Part shown: piece after piece, positions 52,567 to 60,763 of the stretch | Position numbering within the stretch: the stretch's first letter is position 1 | Layout of the letters: each line of letters opens with the position of its first letter | Source of the DNA: Vibrio sp. 10N | GTDB lineage: Bacteria > Pseudomonadota > Gammaproteobacteria > Enterobacterales > Vibrionaceae | Direction: 5' to 3' | Assembly (NCBI RefSeq): GCF_036245475.1 | Contig: NZ_BTPM01000002.1 | Coordinates: 186,001-250,000, forward strand | Length of the DNA: 64,000 nucleotides | Translations under genes and position numbers: made by a program | Notes under the pieces: model-generated | What the model was told of the DNA's origin: nothing | Databases searched by the model: none | Seen by the model: the letters and a program-made list of their open reading frames with translations, nothing else

Positions 52567-52595
52567 GCCAGCCCAATGTGGGCTGGCTTTTTTTT
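52567..52595 (+). terminator. Rho-independent terminator
   Basis: GCCAGCCC (52567-52574) pairs with GGGCTGGC (52580-52587), then eight T. Confidence 0.92.
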
Positions 52596-52686
52596 GAATT
52601 AGGACTATTGGCTGCATCATTATCGCCCTCCAAACTAGTAAAGGATGTTCTACGCTTACACTACACGAAGCGAGCAAGGAAGTTAT

Positions 52687-54225
52687 ATGAGCAAACCGAT
52701 AATTGCCAATAATGCCCCAATAAAAGTCGAGCTAGTCAAAGATCAAGAGTACTACTTTTGTACTTGTGGGCGTTCAAAAAACCAACCTTATTGTGATGGT
52801 TCTCATGCTGGAACCGGTTTTACCCCTAAGGCGTTCAGCGCTGACTCATCGGGTGATGCCTACCTTTGTCGATGCAAACATTCGGCGAATCTCCCATATT
52901 GCGACGGTACACATAAAAACTTTTCAAGTGAACAAGTCGGACAAGAAGGCCCAGGGGTCTCTGTGTCTAGTGAGCAAGCGCCAGTCGCGTCGCCAACCAA
53001 AGAAGAACCTACGGTAGAGTTTATTCATCAGCTCGCCCGAGAAGGGCTATCGAAACTTGGTCATCATGGTCCTATGACATCCATGGGGGTTCCTAGGCAT
53101 TTGCTTCCTCATTGGGACGATTTGCAAATCATGGTGGCACAAATGGCAACTAAGCCATTGATGGAGGATACCAAGGTGTCGACAGAGCTTGTGATTGGCC
53201 CTCAGGCGAAAAAACCGCTCAAGCTATCGATCCCCTTGTTTGTATCTGACATGAGTTTCGGCGCATTATCTGAAGAGGCAAAAGTTGCGCTTGCTACAGG
53301 TGCTGAACTGGCAGGAACAGGTATCTGTTCTGGTGAGGGAGGTATGCTGCCGGAAGAGCAAGCTGCCAACTCACACTACTTTTATGAGTTGGCGAGTGCA
53401 GGCTTTGGCTACGATGAGCAGAAGCTAAAATCGGTGCAGGCATTCCATTTCAAAGGTGGTCAAGGCGCCAAAACGGGTACCGGAGGGCACCTTCCTGGTA
53501 ATAAAAATATTGGCAAGATTTCACAGGTACGTGGCATTCCTGAAGGAGAGCCTGCCATATCGCCACCCACGTTCAAAGATCTCAATACAGCTGAGGATTT
53601 TAAAGCGTTCGCAGATCGGGTGCGAGAAATCACAGGCGGTATTCCGATTGGTTTTAAACTTAGTGCCAACCACATTGAAGAAGATATCCAATTCGCTCTT
53701 GATGCCAGCGCAGACTACATCATTCTTGATGGCCGTGGTGGAGGAACCGGGGCCGCACCGCAAATGTTTCGAGATCACATCAGCGTGCCAACCATTCCAG
53801 CACTCGCGAGAGCGCGGCGATATCTTGATGAGCAAGGCATGAGCGGTAAGGTGACGTTGATCATTACGGGTGGTTTGCGCGTTCCAATGGATTTTGTGAA
53901 AGCAATGGCACTTGGCGCTGATGGTGTGGCAATTTCCAACAGCGCAATGCAATCAATAGGCTGTGTAGCTGCGAGAATGTGTAACACCAATAATTGCCCT
54001 GCAGGTATTGCCACCCAAAAAGCCGATCTCAGACAACGACTGAACGTGGAGAAGGCATCGCATCAACTGAAAAACTTTTTTGAGGCTTCTGTGTCATTGA
54101 TGCAAGTCATGGCTAGGGCATGCGGGCACCACGACTTGAGTCAGTTTAACCGTAACGACTTGGCGACTTGGGATCGGGATATGGCGCATTTGTCTGGCGT
54201 GAAGTACTCGGGATATGAAGGCTAG
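52687..54225 (+). CDS. CDGSH iron-sulfur / glutamate synthase-like protein
   Basis: 512 residues. Two CDGSH-type iron-sulfur motifs come first: CTCGRSKNQPYCDGSH and CRCKHSANLPYCDGTH (about residues 23-38 and 62-77). From ~115 onward the sequence is the FMN-binding (alpha2) domain of glutamate synthase: SDMSFGALSEEAKVALATGA, HFKGGQGAKTGTGGHLPG, and a cluster VAARMCNTNNCPAGIATQ with Fe-S ligands. The amidotransferase domain of GltB is absent. Probably an FMN- and Fe-S-dependent oxidoreductase, electron donor unknown. ATG 52687 with AGGAAG upstream; the longer reading has no support. Confidence 0.88.
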   Translation: MSKPIIANNAPIKVELVKDQEYYFCTCGRSKNQPYCDGSHAGTGFTPKAFSADSSGDAYLCRCKHSANLPYCDGTHKNFSSEQVGQEGPGVSVSSEQAPVASPTKEEPTVEFIHQLAREGLSKLGHHGPMTSMGVPRHLLPHWDDLQIMVAQMATKPLMEDTKVSTELVIGPQAKKPLKLSIPLFVSDMSFGALSEEAKVALATGAELAGTGICSGEGGMLPEEQAANSHYFYELASAGFGYDEQKLKSVQAFHFKGGQGAKTGTGGHLPGNKNIGKISQVRGIPEGEPAISPPTFKDLNTAEDFKAFADRVREITGGIPIGFKLSANHIEEDIQFALDASADYIILDGRGGGTGAAPQMFRDHISVPTIPALARARRYLDEQGMSGKVTLIITGGLRVPMDFVKAMALGADGVAISNSAMQSIGCVAARMCNTNNCPAGIATQKADLRQRLNVEKASHQLKNFFEASVSLMQVMARACGHHDLSQFNRNDLATWDRDMAHLSGVKYSGYEG

Positions 54226-54243
54226 CTCCGCTCCTTTTTATTG

Positions 54244-54287
54244 AAAAGCGACAAGCTCATTAGTTTCATTGGGCTTGTCGCTTTTTT
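54244..54287 (+). terminator. Rho-independent terminator
   Basis: AAAAGCGACAAGC (54244-54256) pairs with GCTTGTCGCTTTT (54273-54285), followed by more T. Confidence 0.92.
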
Positions 54288-54374
54288 GCGAGTGAGGTGT
54301 AGGTATTTAACTGTTTTTATATACAGTATATTGCTACAATAATTTGGTTGTTTATTCGTCTATGAAGCCAGCCA

Positions 54375-55310
54375 ATGAAAGTCGATTACCACAAAAAACT
54401 TCGTCCAGTTATCCGCTATATAGAGCAAAACTATGGCCAAGCCCTTAACCTAGAGAGGGTCGCTGAGCGCGTTCATTTGTCTCCGTATCATTTTCACCGA
54501 ATTTTTAAGGCCGTTACCGGGGAAACTCTTAATGATTTTCTGCGTCGATTGAGGTTGGAGCAGGCGGCCAACAAGCTTTTTTATAACAAACCAAGTGTCA
54601 CCGAAGTCGCGCTTAGCCACGGCTTTGGGAGCTCTCAAAGCATGGCTAAAGCGTTTCAAAAGTACTTTGGAATCACACCAAGTCAGATCCGCGACTGTGA
54701 CGATCTTGAGCAATACACTCAGTTAATACGGGATAGCAAGATTGGACACTTAGTTGGCAATAATGGACACGAAGTTGCCCCTGGCTCTCCATATACTGAA
54801 CACGAACTTACAGCAAACGCACAATCGCTGAATAACAAACGAAAAACGTGGAGCACATCTATGGAAATTAAAACATTTGAAGCGAGCCAGTTGGCTTATG
54901 TGAGAGTAACAGGACCATACGGAGAAAATTACGAGCCAGCTGTGGATCAGCTTTATGGCTGGGCAGGACCAAACGGTCTTGCGGGCAACACCAGTATTTT
55001 CATTTACCATGATAACCCTGAGATCACGCCAGCAGAGAAGTGTCGTACGGACATCGGATTGCTGATTGAAAAGCCAACGACAACACCACCAGGAATTGAG
55101 TTAACGGACTTTGAAGGTGGCAAGTACGCTTGCATTAGAAAAACCATCACTGAGAAATCTCAATATGGCGAAGCATGGGAAGAGCTACTGGGACAAGTCG
55201 TCGAGCAGCAATTTGAAACCGATGATCGTCCTTGTTTCGAGCTGTACCACTCTTATGATGTGGAGACACATGTCGCCGATGTCAGCATTTGTACTGCCAT
55301 TAAGGCATAG
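54375..55310 (+). CDS. AraC family regulator with GyrI-like domain (Rob-like)
   Basis: 311 residues: N-terminal AraC double HTH (about 8-108; LNLERVAERVHLSPYHFHRI and VTEVALSHGFGSSQSMAKAF), a linker of ~45 residues, then a GyrI-like effector domain (about 165-311; FEASQLAYVRVTGPYGENYE and ISICTAIKA end-region). The order HTH-then-effector is that of E. coli Rob and SoxS-like activators of stress and efflux genes. It probably senses a small hydrophobic or cationic molecule. A terminator follows, so it is monocistronic. Confidence 0.88.
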   Translation: MKVDYHKKLRPVIRYIEQNYGQALNLERVAERVHLSPYHFHRIFKAVTGETLNDFLRRLRLEQAANKLFYNKPSVTEVALSHGFGSSQSMAKAFQKYFGITPSQIRDCDDLEQYTQLIRDSKIGHLVGNNGHEVAPGSPYTEHELTANAQSLNNKRKTWSTSMEIKTFEASQLAYVRVTGPYGENYEPAVDQLYGWAGPNGLAGNTSIFIYHDNPEITPAEKCRTDIGLLIEKPTTTPPGIELTDFEGGKYACIRKTITEKSQYGEAWEELLGQVVEQQFETDDRPCFELYHSYDVETHVADVSICTAIKA

Positions 55311-55333
55311 TCCCAAAATTTAGAAGTTAGAGC

Positions 55334-55362
55334 ACCGCGGCCATTTTGGTCGCGGTTTTTTT
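55334..55362 (+). terminator. Rho-independent terminator
   Basis: ACCGCGGCC (55334-55342) pairs, with one G-U pair, with GGTCGCGGT (55348-55356), then TTTTTT. Confidence 0.88.
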
Positions 55363-55432
55363 CATTTTTCGTTGACCTGTCTACAGCTTTATAGTTTAAA
55401 GTCCATAACCATCAATTGGAGAGGGCGCTATT

Positions 55433-56602
55433 GTGTATCGAATATCAGAGCTGGCTGCCGAAGTAGGGCTGTCGCGGACCGCGCTGCTTTATTATGAAAA
55501 ACAGAAGCTTATTTGTGGCAAAAGATTAGCTAACGGCTACCGCGTTTATAGTGATAACGATCTACAGCGAGTCCGATTGATTCAGCAGTTGCAAGCGGGT
55601 GGATTAACACTCAAAGAGTGTAAAGCGTGTTTAGAAGCAAAGGTCGATAGAGCGTTGCTTCAAAACCGGCTGCAAACGCTGGAGCAGGAACTTGAGCAGA
55701 AGCAGAAGTCGCGTGATCTACTGGCGGCGATGTTAGGTGAAGGTGATTTAAAAGCTTGGCACGAAGGGCTAGACAAACTTGCACCTGATGCTCATTTAGA
55801 TTGGTTAATTAAGCAAGGCTTTAATGAAAAGGAGGCCTTGCGTCTGAAATGGTTATCTAAAGATATGAACGAACATGATATTTATATGGCTGACTTTATG
55901 AAGGTTTTCGAAACGCTAGAGCGTTGGGGGCCGGGCAGCGAACAAGAAACACGTAAAGCACTAAACGCAGTACCAAAAGCGCCTCAGCAGCTTCTTGAAA
56001 TAGGTTGTGGCAAAGGTTTGGCAACCAAAGTACTAGCAGAAAACAGCACTGCACACATTACCGCCATCGATAATGAGCAGTTAGCGCTAGATCGTCTTAC
56101 TAAGCGCTTTGAAGCGCTTGGTTTATCCGAGAGACTCAATACTGTCTCCGCAAGCATGACCGAGCTTCTGTTTGAACCACAAAGCTTTGATCTCATTTGG
56201 GCGGAAGGCAGCGCTTATATAATGGGTGTAGAGAAAGCGTTGTCACAATGGAAGCCGTTGCTGGCCGAGCAGGGGTGTATCATGTTGAGTGACATGGTTT
56301 GGAAGACATCAGCGCCAAGCGAAGCATCTGTGGCATTTTGGAATCAAGAGTACCCGGACATCCAACAGGTTGAGACACGTCTTGAGCAGATGAAAAAAGC
56401 AGGTTATCTCGTTGTCGAGCATTTTCCGATGAGCCACGAAGCATGGGCGAACTACTATGAACCGCTTGCTGAGCGCGTCAAAGAGCTTGAATCAGAGATG
56501 TCTGAAAAGGCAGCATGGAAAGATATCAAGCATGAGGTAGAGATCTGTACAAAATTTGCAGAAGAGTTTGGTTATCATATGTTTATCGTTCAAAGGCAGT
56601 GA
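55433..56602 (+). CDS. MerR-type regulator fused to a methyltransferase
   Basis: 389 residues from GTG 55433. Residues 1-70 are a MerR winged HTH (MYRISELAAEVGLSRTALLY, GYRVYSDNDLQRVRLIQQL), followed by a coiled coil (LQTLEQELEQKQKSRDLLAA). The rest is a class I SAM-dependent methyltransferase, motif I LLEIGCGKGLATKVLAE at about residue 185. The fusion suggests a DNA-bound sensor that also methylates, or whose SAM-binding fold senses a small molecule. GGAGAGGG precedes the start by about 6 bp. Downstream comes an intergenic repeat cluster. Confidence 0.87.
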   Translation: MYRISELAAEVGLSRTALLYYEKQKLICGKRLANGYRVYSDNDLQRVRLIQQLQAGGLTLKECKACLEAKVDRALLQNRLQTLEQELEQKQKSRDLLAAMLGEGDLKAWHEGLDKLAPDAHLDWLIKQGFNEKEALRLKWLSKDMNEHDIYMADFMKVFETLERWGPGSEQETRKALNAVPKAPQQLLEIGCGKGLATKVLAENSTAHITAIDNEQLALDRLTKRFEALGLSERLNTVSASMTELLFEPQSFDLIWAEGSAYIMGVEKALSQWKPLLAEQGCIMLSDMVWKTSAPSEASVAFWNQEYPDIQQVETRLEQMKKAGYLVVEHFPMSHEAWANYYEPLAERVKELESEMSEKAAWKDIKHEVEICTKFAEEFGYHMFIVQRQ

Positions 56603-56640
56603 TATTAAGGTGTCTCCTTAACCCGACTCCCCACCCTCAA

Positions 56641-56820
56641 TAAATTCGTCACCCCAAACACATCCGCCATCCTAAATATATCCGTCATCCTAAATATATC
56701 CGTCATCCTCACGAAAGTGAGGATCTCCTAAAGCGCGTAGCCAACTGAAAATATTCACTGAGTCACTTAAATCAGCCTTGAAGTGCGCTGAATGAGATCC
56801 CCTTTTGCAAGGGGATGACA
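56641..56820. repeat. Tandem 18-mer and hairpin repeat cluster
   Basis: Two identical 18-bp units ATCCTAAATATATCCGTC (56669-56686, 56687-56704), then the hairpin TCCTCACGAAAGTGAGGA (56706-56723) and, 70 bp on, GATCCCCTTTTGCAAGGGGAT (56796-56816). The outer parts CGTCATCC and GGATGAC are again complementary, so the block can fold as one large structure. It looks like the common 'CGTCATCC...GGATGACA' dispersed repeat of vibrios. 56821-57033 holds no gene; it carries the gloA promoter. Confidence 0.65.
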
Positions 56821-57033
56821 ATATTGTTCTCAGACAACTTTGGATGTCTACTGCGACTTAGGCATTGTCTTAGGTCCATCATTCCAAAAAATTATCCAAA
56901 TCATAATATCTGATAATTTAACGTACTTTCCCTTTTGTCGTAATCTAGCGCCAGTTGGAGATCACCATTTCGTTTATGTCGTCGACTCACCCATGTCCGT
57001 GAGTGTCCGCATAAGATTCAGACGAGGGTAAAT

Positions 57034-57420
57034 ATGAAAGTTTTGCACACAATGATTCGCGTAGTGGACCTAGATAAGTCCATTAAATTCTACTCAGAAG
57101 TTCTTGGCATGAAGGTGTTAGACCGTTTCGAGAATGAAGAGTATCGCTATTCACTCGTTTTTGTTGGCTACGAAGGTCAAGATGCAGGCTCTACCATCGA
57201 GCTGACTTATAACTGGGATACAGACCAGTACGACCAAGGTAATGCTTGGGGACATATTGCAATCGGTTGTGATGACATCTATGCGGCATGTGAGCGCATT
57301 GAACAGCTTGGTGGCAACATTACTCGTGCACCGGGTCCAATGAAAGGCGGCGAAACTCACATCGCGTTCGTGAAAGATCCCGATGGTTATTCTATTGAGC
57401 TAATTCAATCGAGCAAATAA
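57034..57420 (+). CDS. gloA: Lactoylglutathione lyase (glyoxalase I)
   Basis: 128 residues, near E. coli GloA in length and sequence. All four metal ligands are present at the canonical positions: H5, E56, H74 and E122. It converts the hemithioacetal of methylglyoxal and glutathione to S-lactoylglutathione in the cytoplasm, with Ni2+ in bacterial enzymes of this type. Marks: SLVFVGYEGQDAGSTIELTY, GHIAIGCDDIYAACERI. It lies 26 bp before nemA and both are probably one transcript. GAGGG precedes the ATG. In E. coli gloA follows nemA; here the order is reversed. Confidence 0.95.
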   Translation: MKVLHTMIRVVDLDKSIKFYSEVLGMKVLDRFENEEYRYSLVFVGYEGQDAGSTIELTYNWDTDQYDQGNAWGHIAIGCDDIYAACERIEQLGGNITRAPGPMKGGETHIAFVKDPDGYSIELIQSSK

Positions 57421-57446
57421 TAGAGAACAGATAGAGGATAACGATT

Positions 57447-58544
57447 ATGACAGATGCAATGTTTCAACCCATTCAACTTGGTTCGCTGACTTTAAAAAAC
57501 CGTATCGTGATGCCGCCGATGACTCGCTCTCGTGCATCGCAGCCAGGCAACGTAGCCAACGACATGATGGCGCAGTATTACGCACAGCGCGCTTCAGCAG
57601 GTCTAATTGTTGCTGAAGGCACGCAGATTTCTCCAATGGGTCAAGGTTATGCTTGGACACCAGGCATCTACTCGCAAGAGCAGATTGCGGGCTGGAAAAA
57701 AGTAACGGACGCCGTGCACGCTAAAGAAGGCGCAATTTTCGCTCAACTATGGCATGTAGGCCGTGTTACGCACCCAGATAACATCGGTGGTGAACAGCCA
57801 ATTTCATCGTCTGCGCTCAAAGCAGAAAACGTGAAAGTGTTCGTCGACAATGGCAGCAATGAGCCAGGTTTTGTTGACGTTGTTGAGCCACGCGCGATGA
57901 CCAAACAAGACATCCAAGAGGTGATTGGTCAGTACCGTCAAGCGGCTTTAAACGCTGTTGAAGCGGGCTTTGATGGAATCGAACTGCACGGTGCAAACGG
58001 TTACCTTATTAACCAGTTTATCGACTCAGAAGCGAACAACCGTGATGATGAGTATGGTGGCTCAATTGAAAACCGTCTCCGCTTCCTAGATGAAGTAGTC
58101 GCGGCCGTTGTTGACGCGATTGGTGCAGATAAAGTGGGTGTGCGTCTCGCTCCATTTACGTCGCTAAACGGCACAGTCGATAAAACACCAGTAGAGACGT
58201 ACACGGCAGCAGCGCGCGTACTGGACAAACACAATGTGGTTTACATGCATGTTGCTGAAGTGGATTGGGATGATGCCCCAGACACGCCTGCAGAGTTTAA
58301 AACGGCAGTACGTGAAGCGTACCAAGGCACCATTATTTACGCCGGTCGTTACAATCAGGACAAAGCAGAGCAAGCGATCCTTGGCGGTCTTGCGGATATG
58401 GTAGGCTTCGGTCGTCCATTTATCGCAAACCCAGATCTACCAAGTCGTATCCAACACGGCTACCCCCTAGCACCGCACAACCCAGAGACTCTGTTCGGTG
58501 GTAACGAGGTTGGTCTTTTAGACTACCCAGAATACCAAGCGTAA
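57447..58544 (+). CDS. nemA: N-ethylmaleimide reductase (OYE-family flavoprotein)
   Basis: 365 residues, Old Yellow Enzyme family. FMN/active-site marks: TLKNRIVMPPMTRSRAS, AQLWHVGRVTHPDNIGG, and GIELHGANGYLINQFIDSEA, with the substrate-binding His-Gly-Ala-Asn pattern, and NRDDEYGGSIENRLRFLDEV. It reduces activated alkenes (N-ethylmaleimide, quinones, nitro compounds) with NAD(P)H. Operon with gloA (methylglyoxal detoxification), fitting E. coli nemRA-gloA, but no TetR-type nemR is in the neighbourhood; control must come from elsewhere. Confidence 0.94.
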   Translation: MTDAMFQPIQLGSLTLKNRIVMPPMTRSRASQPGNVANDMMAQYYAQRASAGLIVAEGTQISPMGQGYAWTPGIYSQEQIAGWKKVTDAVHAKEGAIFAQLWHVGRVTHPDNIGGEQPISSSALKAENVKVFVDNGSNEPGFVDVVEPRAMTKQDIQEVIGQYRQAALNAVEAGFDGIELHGANGYLINQFIDSEANNRDDEYGGSIENRLRFLDEVVAAVVDAIGADKVGVRLAPFTSLNGTVDKTPVETYTAAARVLDKHNVVYMHVAEVDWDDAPDTPAEFKTAVREAYQGTIIYAGRYNQDKAEQAILGGLADMVGFGRPFIANPDLPSRIQHGYPLAPHNPETLFGGNEVGLLDYPEYQA

Positions 58545-58706
58545 TTGACTGTTTAGTGCTGTAACTTGAGCACGATAATCAAATCACGTAACAAGATTAG
58601 GCTCGAGGCGAGGGGACATCCTATTTATAGGTATGGCGTCTCGGGCTTCCTCTTTCTTGTTATCTCTAATACACTCTTCATACGTTCACCTCTCTTTCCG
58701 GCTGCA

Positions 58707-58982
58707 ATGAGCTTTACCGATATCCAAGACAAACTGGCCACTTTCACTGCTCTTGAGCAGGTCTTTGACTATTTTGAAGTCGACTATGACCGCAAGTTTC
58801 TTGATGAATATCGTCTGCCACTTCTCAAGCGCTTCAATGGTTATCTGTTAATGCAAAAACCAGATGATTGGTTCGCTGCGAGGCGAGTTCTGCGTAATGC
58901 GTATTGCAAAATCCAGCGAGGCCGTCTCGATCCCGCAACACGTTCGGCATGCCGGGGATGTACATCTTGTATTAGGCGCTAA
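58707..58982 (+). CDS. NifW-like protein
   Basis: 91 residues from ATG 58707. The block FDYFEVDYDRKFLDEYRLPL followed by LKRFNGYLLMQKPDDWFAAR and VLRNAYCKIQRG resembles NifW, the nitrogenase-protecting protein (FFxVPYD...RLHILxRFxxYL). The C-terminus (DPATRSACRGCTSCIRR) is Cys-rich and unlike NifW. No other nif gene is in the window. NifW-like proteins are known in non-diazotrophic vibrios, so the role may differ. The longer reading from 58566 has a non-homologous leader. No good ribosome site is seen before the ATG. Confidence 0.6.
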   Translation: MSFTDIQDKLATFTALEQVFDYFEVDYDRKFLDEYRLPLLKRFNGYLLMQKPDDWFAARRVLRNAYCKIQRGRLDPATRSACRGCTSCIRR

Positions 58983-58997
58983 CAAAGGCGGTAAACA

Positions 58998-59037
58998 AAA
59001 AAGGCTCACAACCTAGAGGTTATGAGCCTTTGTTTTA
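58998..59037. terminator. Bidirectional terminator
   Basis: AAAGGCTCACAACCT pairs with AGGTTATGAGCCTTT across 2-3 bases (59000-59031), with A/T-rich flanks on both strands. Ends the NifW-like gene (plus) and the PTS gene (minus). Confidence 0.85.
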
Positions 59038-59067
59038 TATTGTGTTTTGGATGTTTAGCTGTTGCGC

Positions 59068-60501
59068 TTATTTGTCGTCAACGTTCACAAACATCATGGT
59101 GAGCGTAAAGGCCAGTGCAAATACACCTACAACGCCCAGTACGGCTTGGATGAAGTTCTGAGTACCGCTCGCCAAGTACGCTGGAAGGCTGAACACAGAA
59201 GACAAAATGTAGCTGGTTAGGTGAGTATCAATGGTCACTGAAATCGCGCCTACGATACCTGCTGCTAGGCTCGCCATAAATAGGGCTTTTGTGTACTTGG
59301 TCAGTACGCCGAACAGTGCTGGTTCTGTAATACCAAGGATAGCGGTTACGCCTGAACCTACTGTGACTGAAGATTGCTCTTTAGAAACGCGATTGCGTTG
59401 TTTGTACCATACCGCCATCGTTGCGCCAGCAATTGCTAGGTTACCCAGACACATAATCGGCATCAGCAAATCTTTTCCGTACAACGCAAAGTTGTTGAGG
59501 CTGATTGGTGTCATGCTGTGGTGGATACCAAACACAATAGTAATAGGACGAGTGATACCGAACACAAAACCAGTAAGCGTTGGTGAAATCTCTAGGAGTG
59601 AGCTTACTACCCAGCCCGCGCCATTACTTAACCACATGCCTGCCGGAGCAACAAGTGAAAGAACAATGGTTGAAGTCACTGTGAAGGCCAGTAGCGGGGT
59701 GAATACAGGCTTCGCAGAAGATGGCACAAAACGGTCCACAAACGGAGTCACTTTAGAGAGTACCCAAACTGCAAGGATTGCTGGCACGATAGCACCGCCG
59801 TAGTTTAGCAGTTCGATAGGCACGAAGCCCAATACGGTTAGCTCAGGAGTACTGCCCGCTTCTTTTAGCATTGCCGCTTTATCAACAAGCTTTGGAGCCA
59901 GCATTGCAGATGAAACCGCAAGCGCAATGTACTCGTTCACTTTAAATACTTTAGCGGCCGAAAAAGATACCAACATAGGAAGGAAGAAGAACACCGCAAC
60001 TGAAATCGAGCGGAAGAAGAATACCGTGTCCGACGACTCCGAAATCACACTCGTTGCAATAAGGCCTGAAAGCAGACCCATCAACATACCTGCGCCAGCA
60101 ATCGCTGGAACGACAGGGCCAAAGATACCCGCCACAATACGCATGGCATTTTGGAACAATTTGCCTTTCTCTGCTTCTGAAATAGGCTCTTCAGTGGTAG
60201 TGCTTACGCCGGAAAGCGCGTTGTACCACTTTTCGACATCGACACCGATGACGATTTGAGTTTGACCTTGAGCAAGCACCACACCTTTGACACCTGGGAT
60301 AGCTTCTAGTACGTCCTTGTTGGCTAGAGATTCATCGGCAAGCTTAAAGCGAAGGCGCGTCATACAGTGCGTGATGTTGATGATATTGTCATCCCCACCC
60401 AGCGCAGTGACAAGCGACTGTAGATTGTCGTTGAAACGGCTTTGCTCGCTATTGGTATTAGTTTTTGAGTTCACGTCGTTTAGCGTTTCGGTTAGTTGCA
60501 T
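59068..60501 (-). CDS. PTS EIIBC, glucose/sucrose-type family
   Basis: 477 residues. EIIB domain about residues 25-95 with the phosphorylated Cys in INITHCMTRLRFKLADE, then the EIIC domain (about 115-470, eight to ten helices; IFGPVVPAIAGAGMLMGLLS, GFVFGITRPITIVFGIHHSM, GVTAILGITEPALFGVLTKY). This is the sucrose/beta-glucoside/trehalose EIIBC type. There is no fused EIIA, so it borrows EIIA-Glc. It is divergent from an RspA-like dehydratase gene, an unusual partner for a PTS. The inverted repeat between them may be the operator. Confidence 0.9.
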   Translation of the reverse strand: MQLTETLNDVNSKTNTNSEQSRFNDNLQSLVTALGGDDNIINITHCMTRLRFKLADESLANKDVLEAIPGVKGVVLAQGQTQIVIGVDVEKWYNALSGVSTTTEEPISEAEKGKLFQNAMRIVAGIFGPVVPAIAGAGMLMGLLSGLIATSVISESSDTVFFFRSISVAVFFFLPMLVSFSAAKVFKVNEYIALAVSSAMLAPKLVDKAAMLKEAGSTPELTVLGFVPIELLNYGGAIVPAILAVWVLSKVTPFVDRFVPSSAKPVFTPLLAFTVTSTIVLSLVAPAGMWLSNGAGWVVSSLLEISPTLTGFVFGITRPITIVFGIHHSMTPISLNNFALYGKDLLMPIMCLGNLAIAGATMAVWYKQRNRVSKEQSSVTVGSGVTAILGITEPALFGVLTKYTKALFMASLAAGIVGAISVTIDTHLTSYILSSVFSLPAYLASGTQNFIQAVLGVVGVFALAFTLTMMFVNVDDK

Positions 60502-60637
60502 AGTAGGATTTCCTATCTTCTACCGTTATTCGATGGGGCTATCATATCCAGCGATAAGATTTGTCCCAATCGAAAAAACAGAGAGATTCATCACATTAAA
60601 TGCGTGAATTTACTAATTTTAAGCTATTTTTGACGAT

Positions 60638-60678
60638 TGGTTCGTTTTTCTTTAAAAAATCACATCGATAACGAACCA
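60638..60678. promoter_or_regulatory. Inverted repeat in the PTS / rspA-like gap
   Basis: TGGTTCGTT (60638-60646) and AACGAACCA (60670-60678), separated by 23 bp, in the 262-bp divergent gap. Likely operator of the nearby GntR-type regulator or another protein; the wide spacing suggests two half-sites bound cooperatively. Confidence 0.5.
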
Positions 60679-60763
60679 GTTAAAATTGGACATAAATTAG
60701 CGCTTGAATTTCATTATTTTTCGCTGTTAGATAGAATGAGATTTCATACTAAGAGCCCATATC

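Noticed and set aside
58566..58706. N-terminal extension of the NifW-like gene
   Set aside because: Not homologous to NifW, contains a hydrophobic patch by chance, and lies directly after nemA in untranslated-type sequence.
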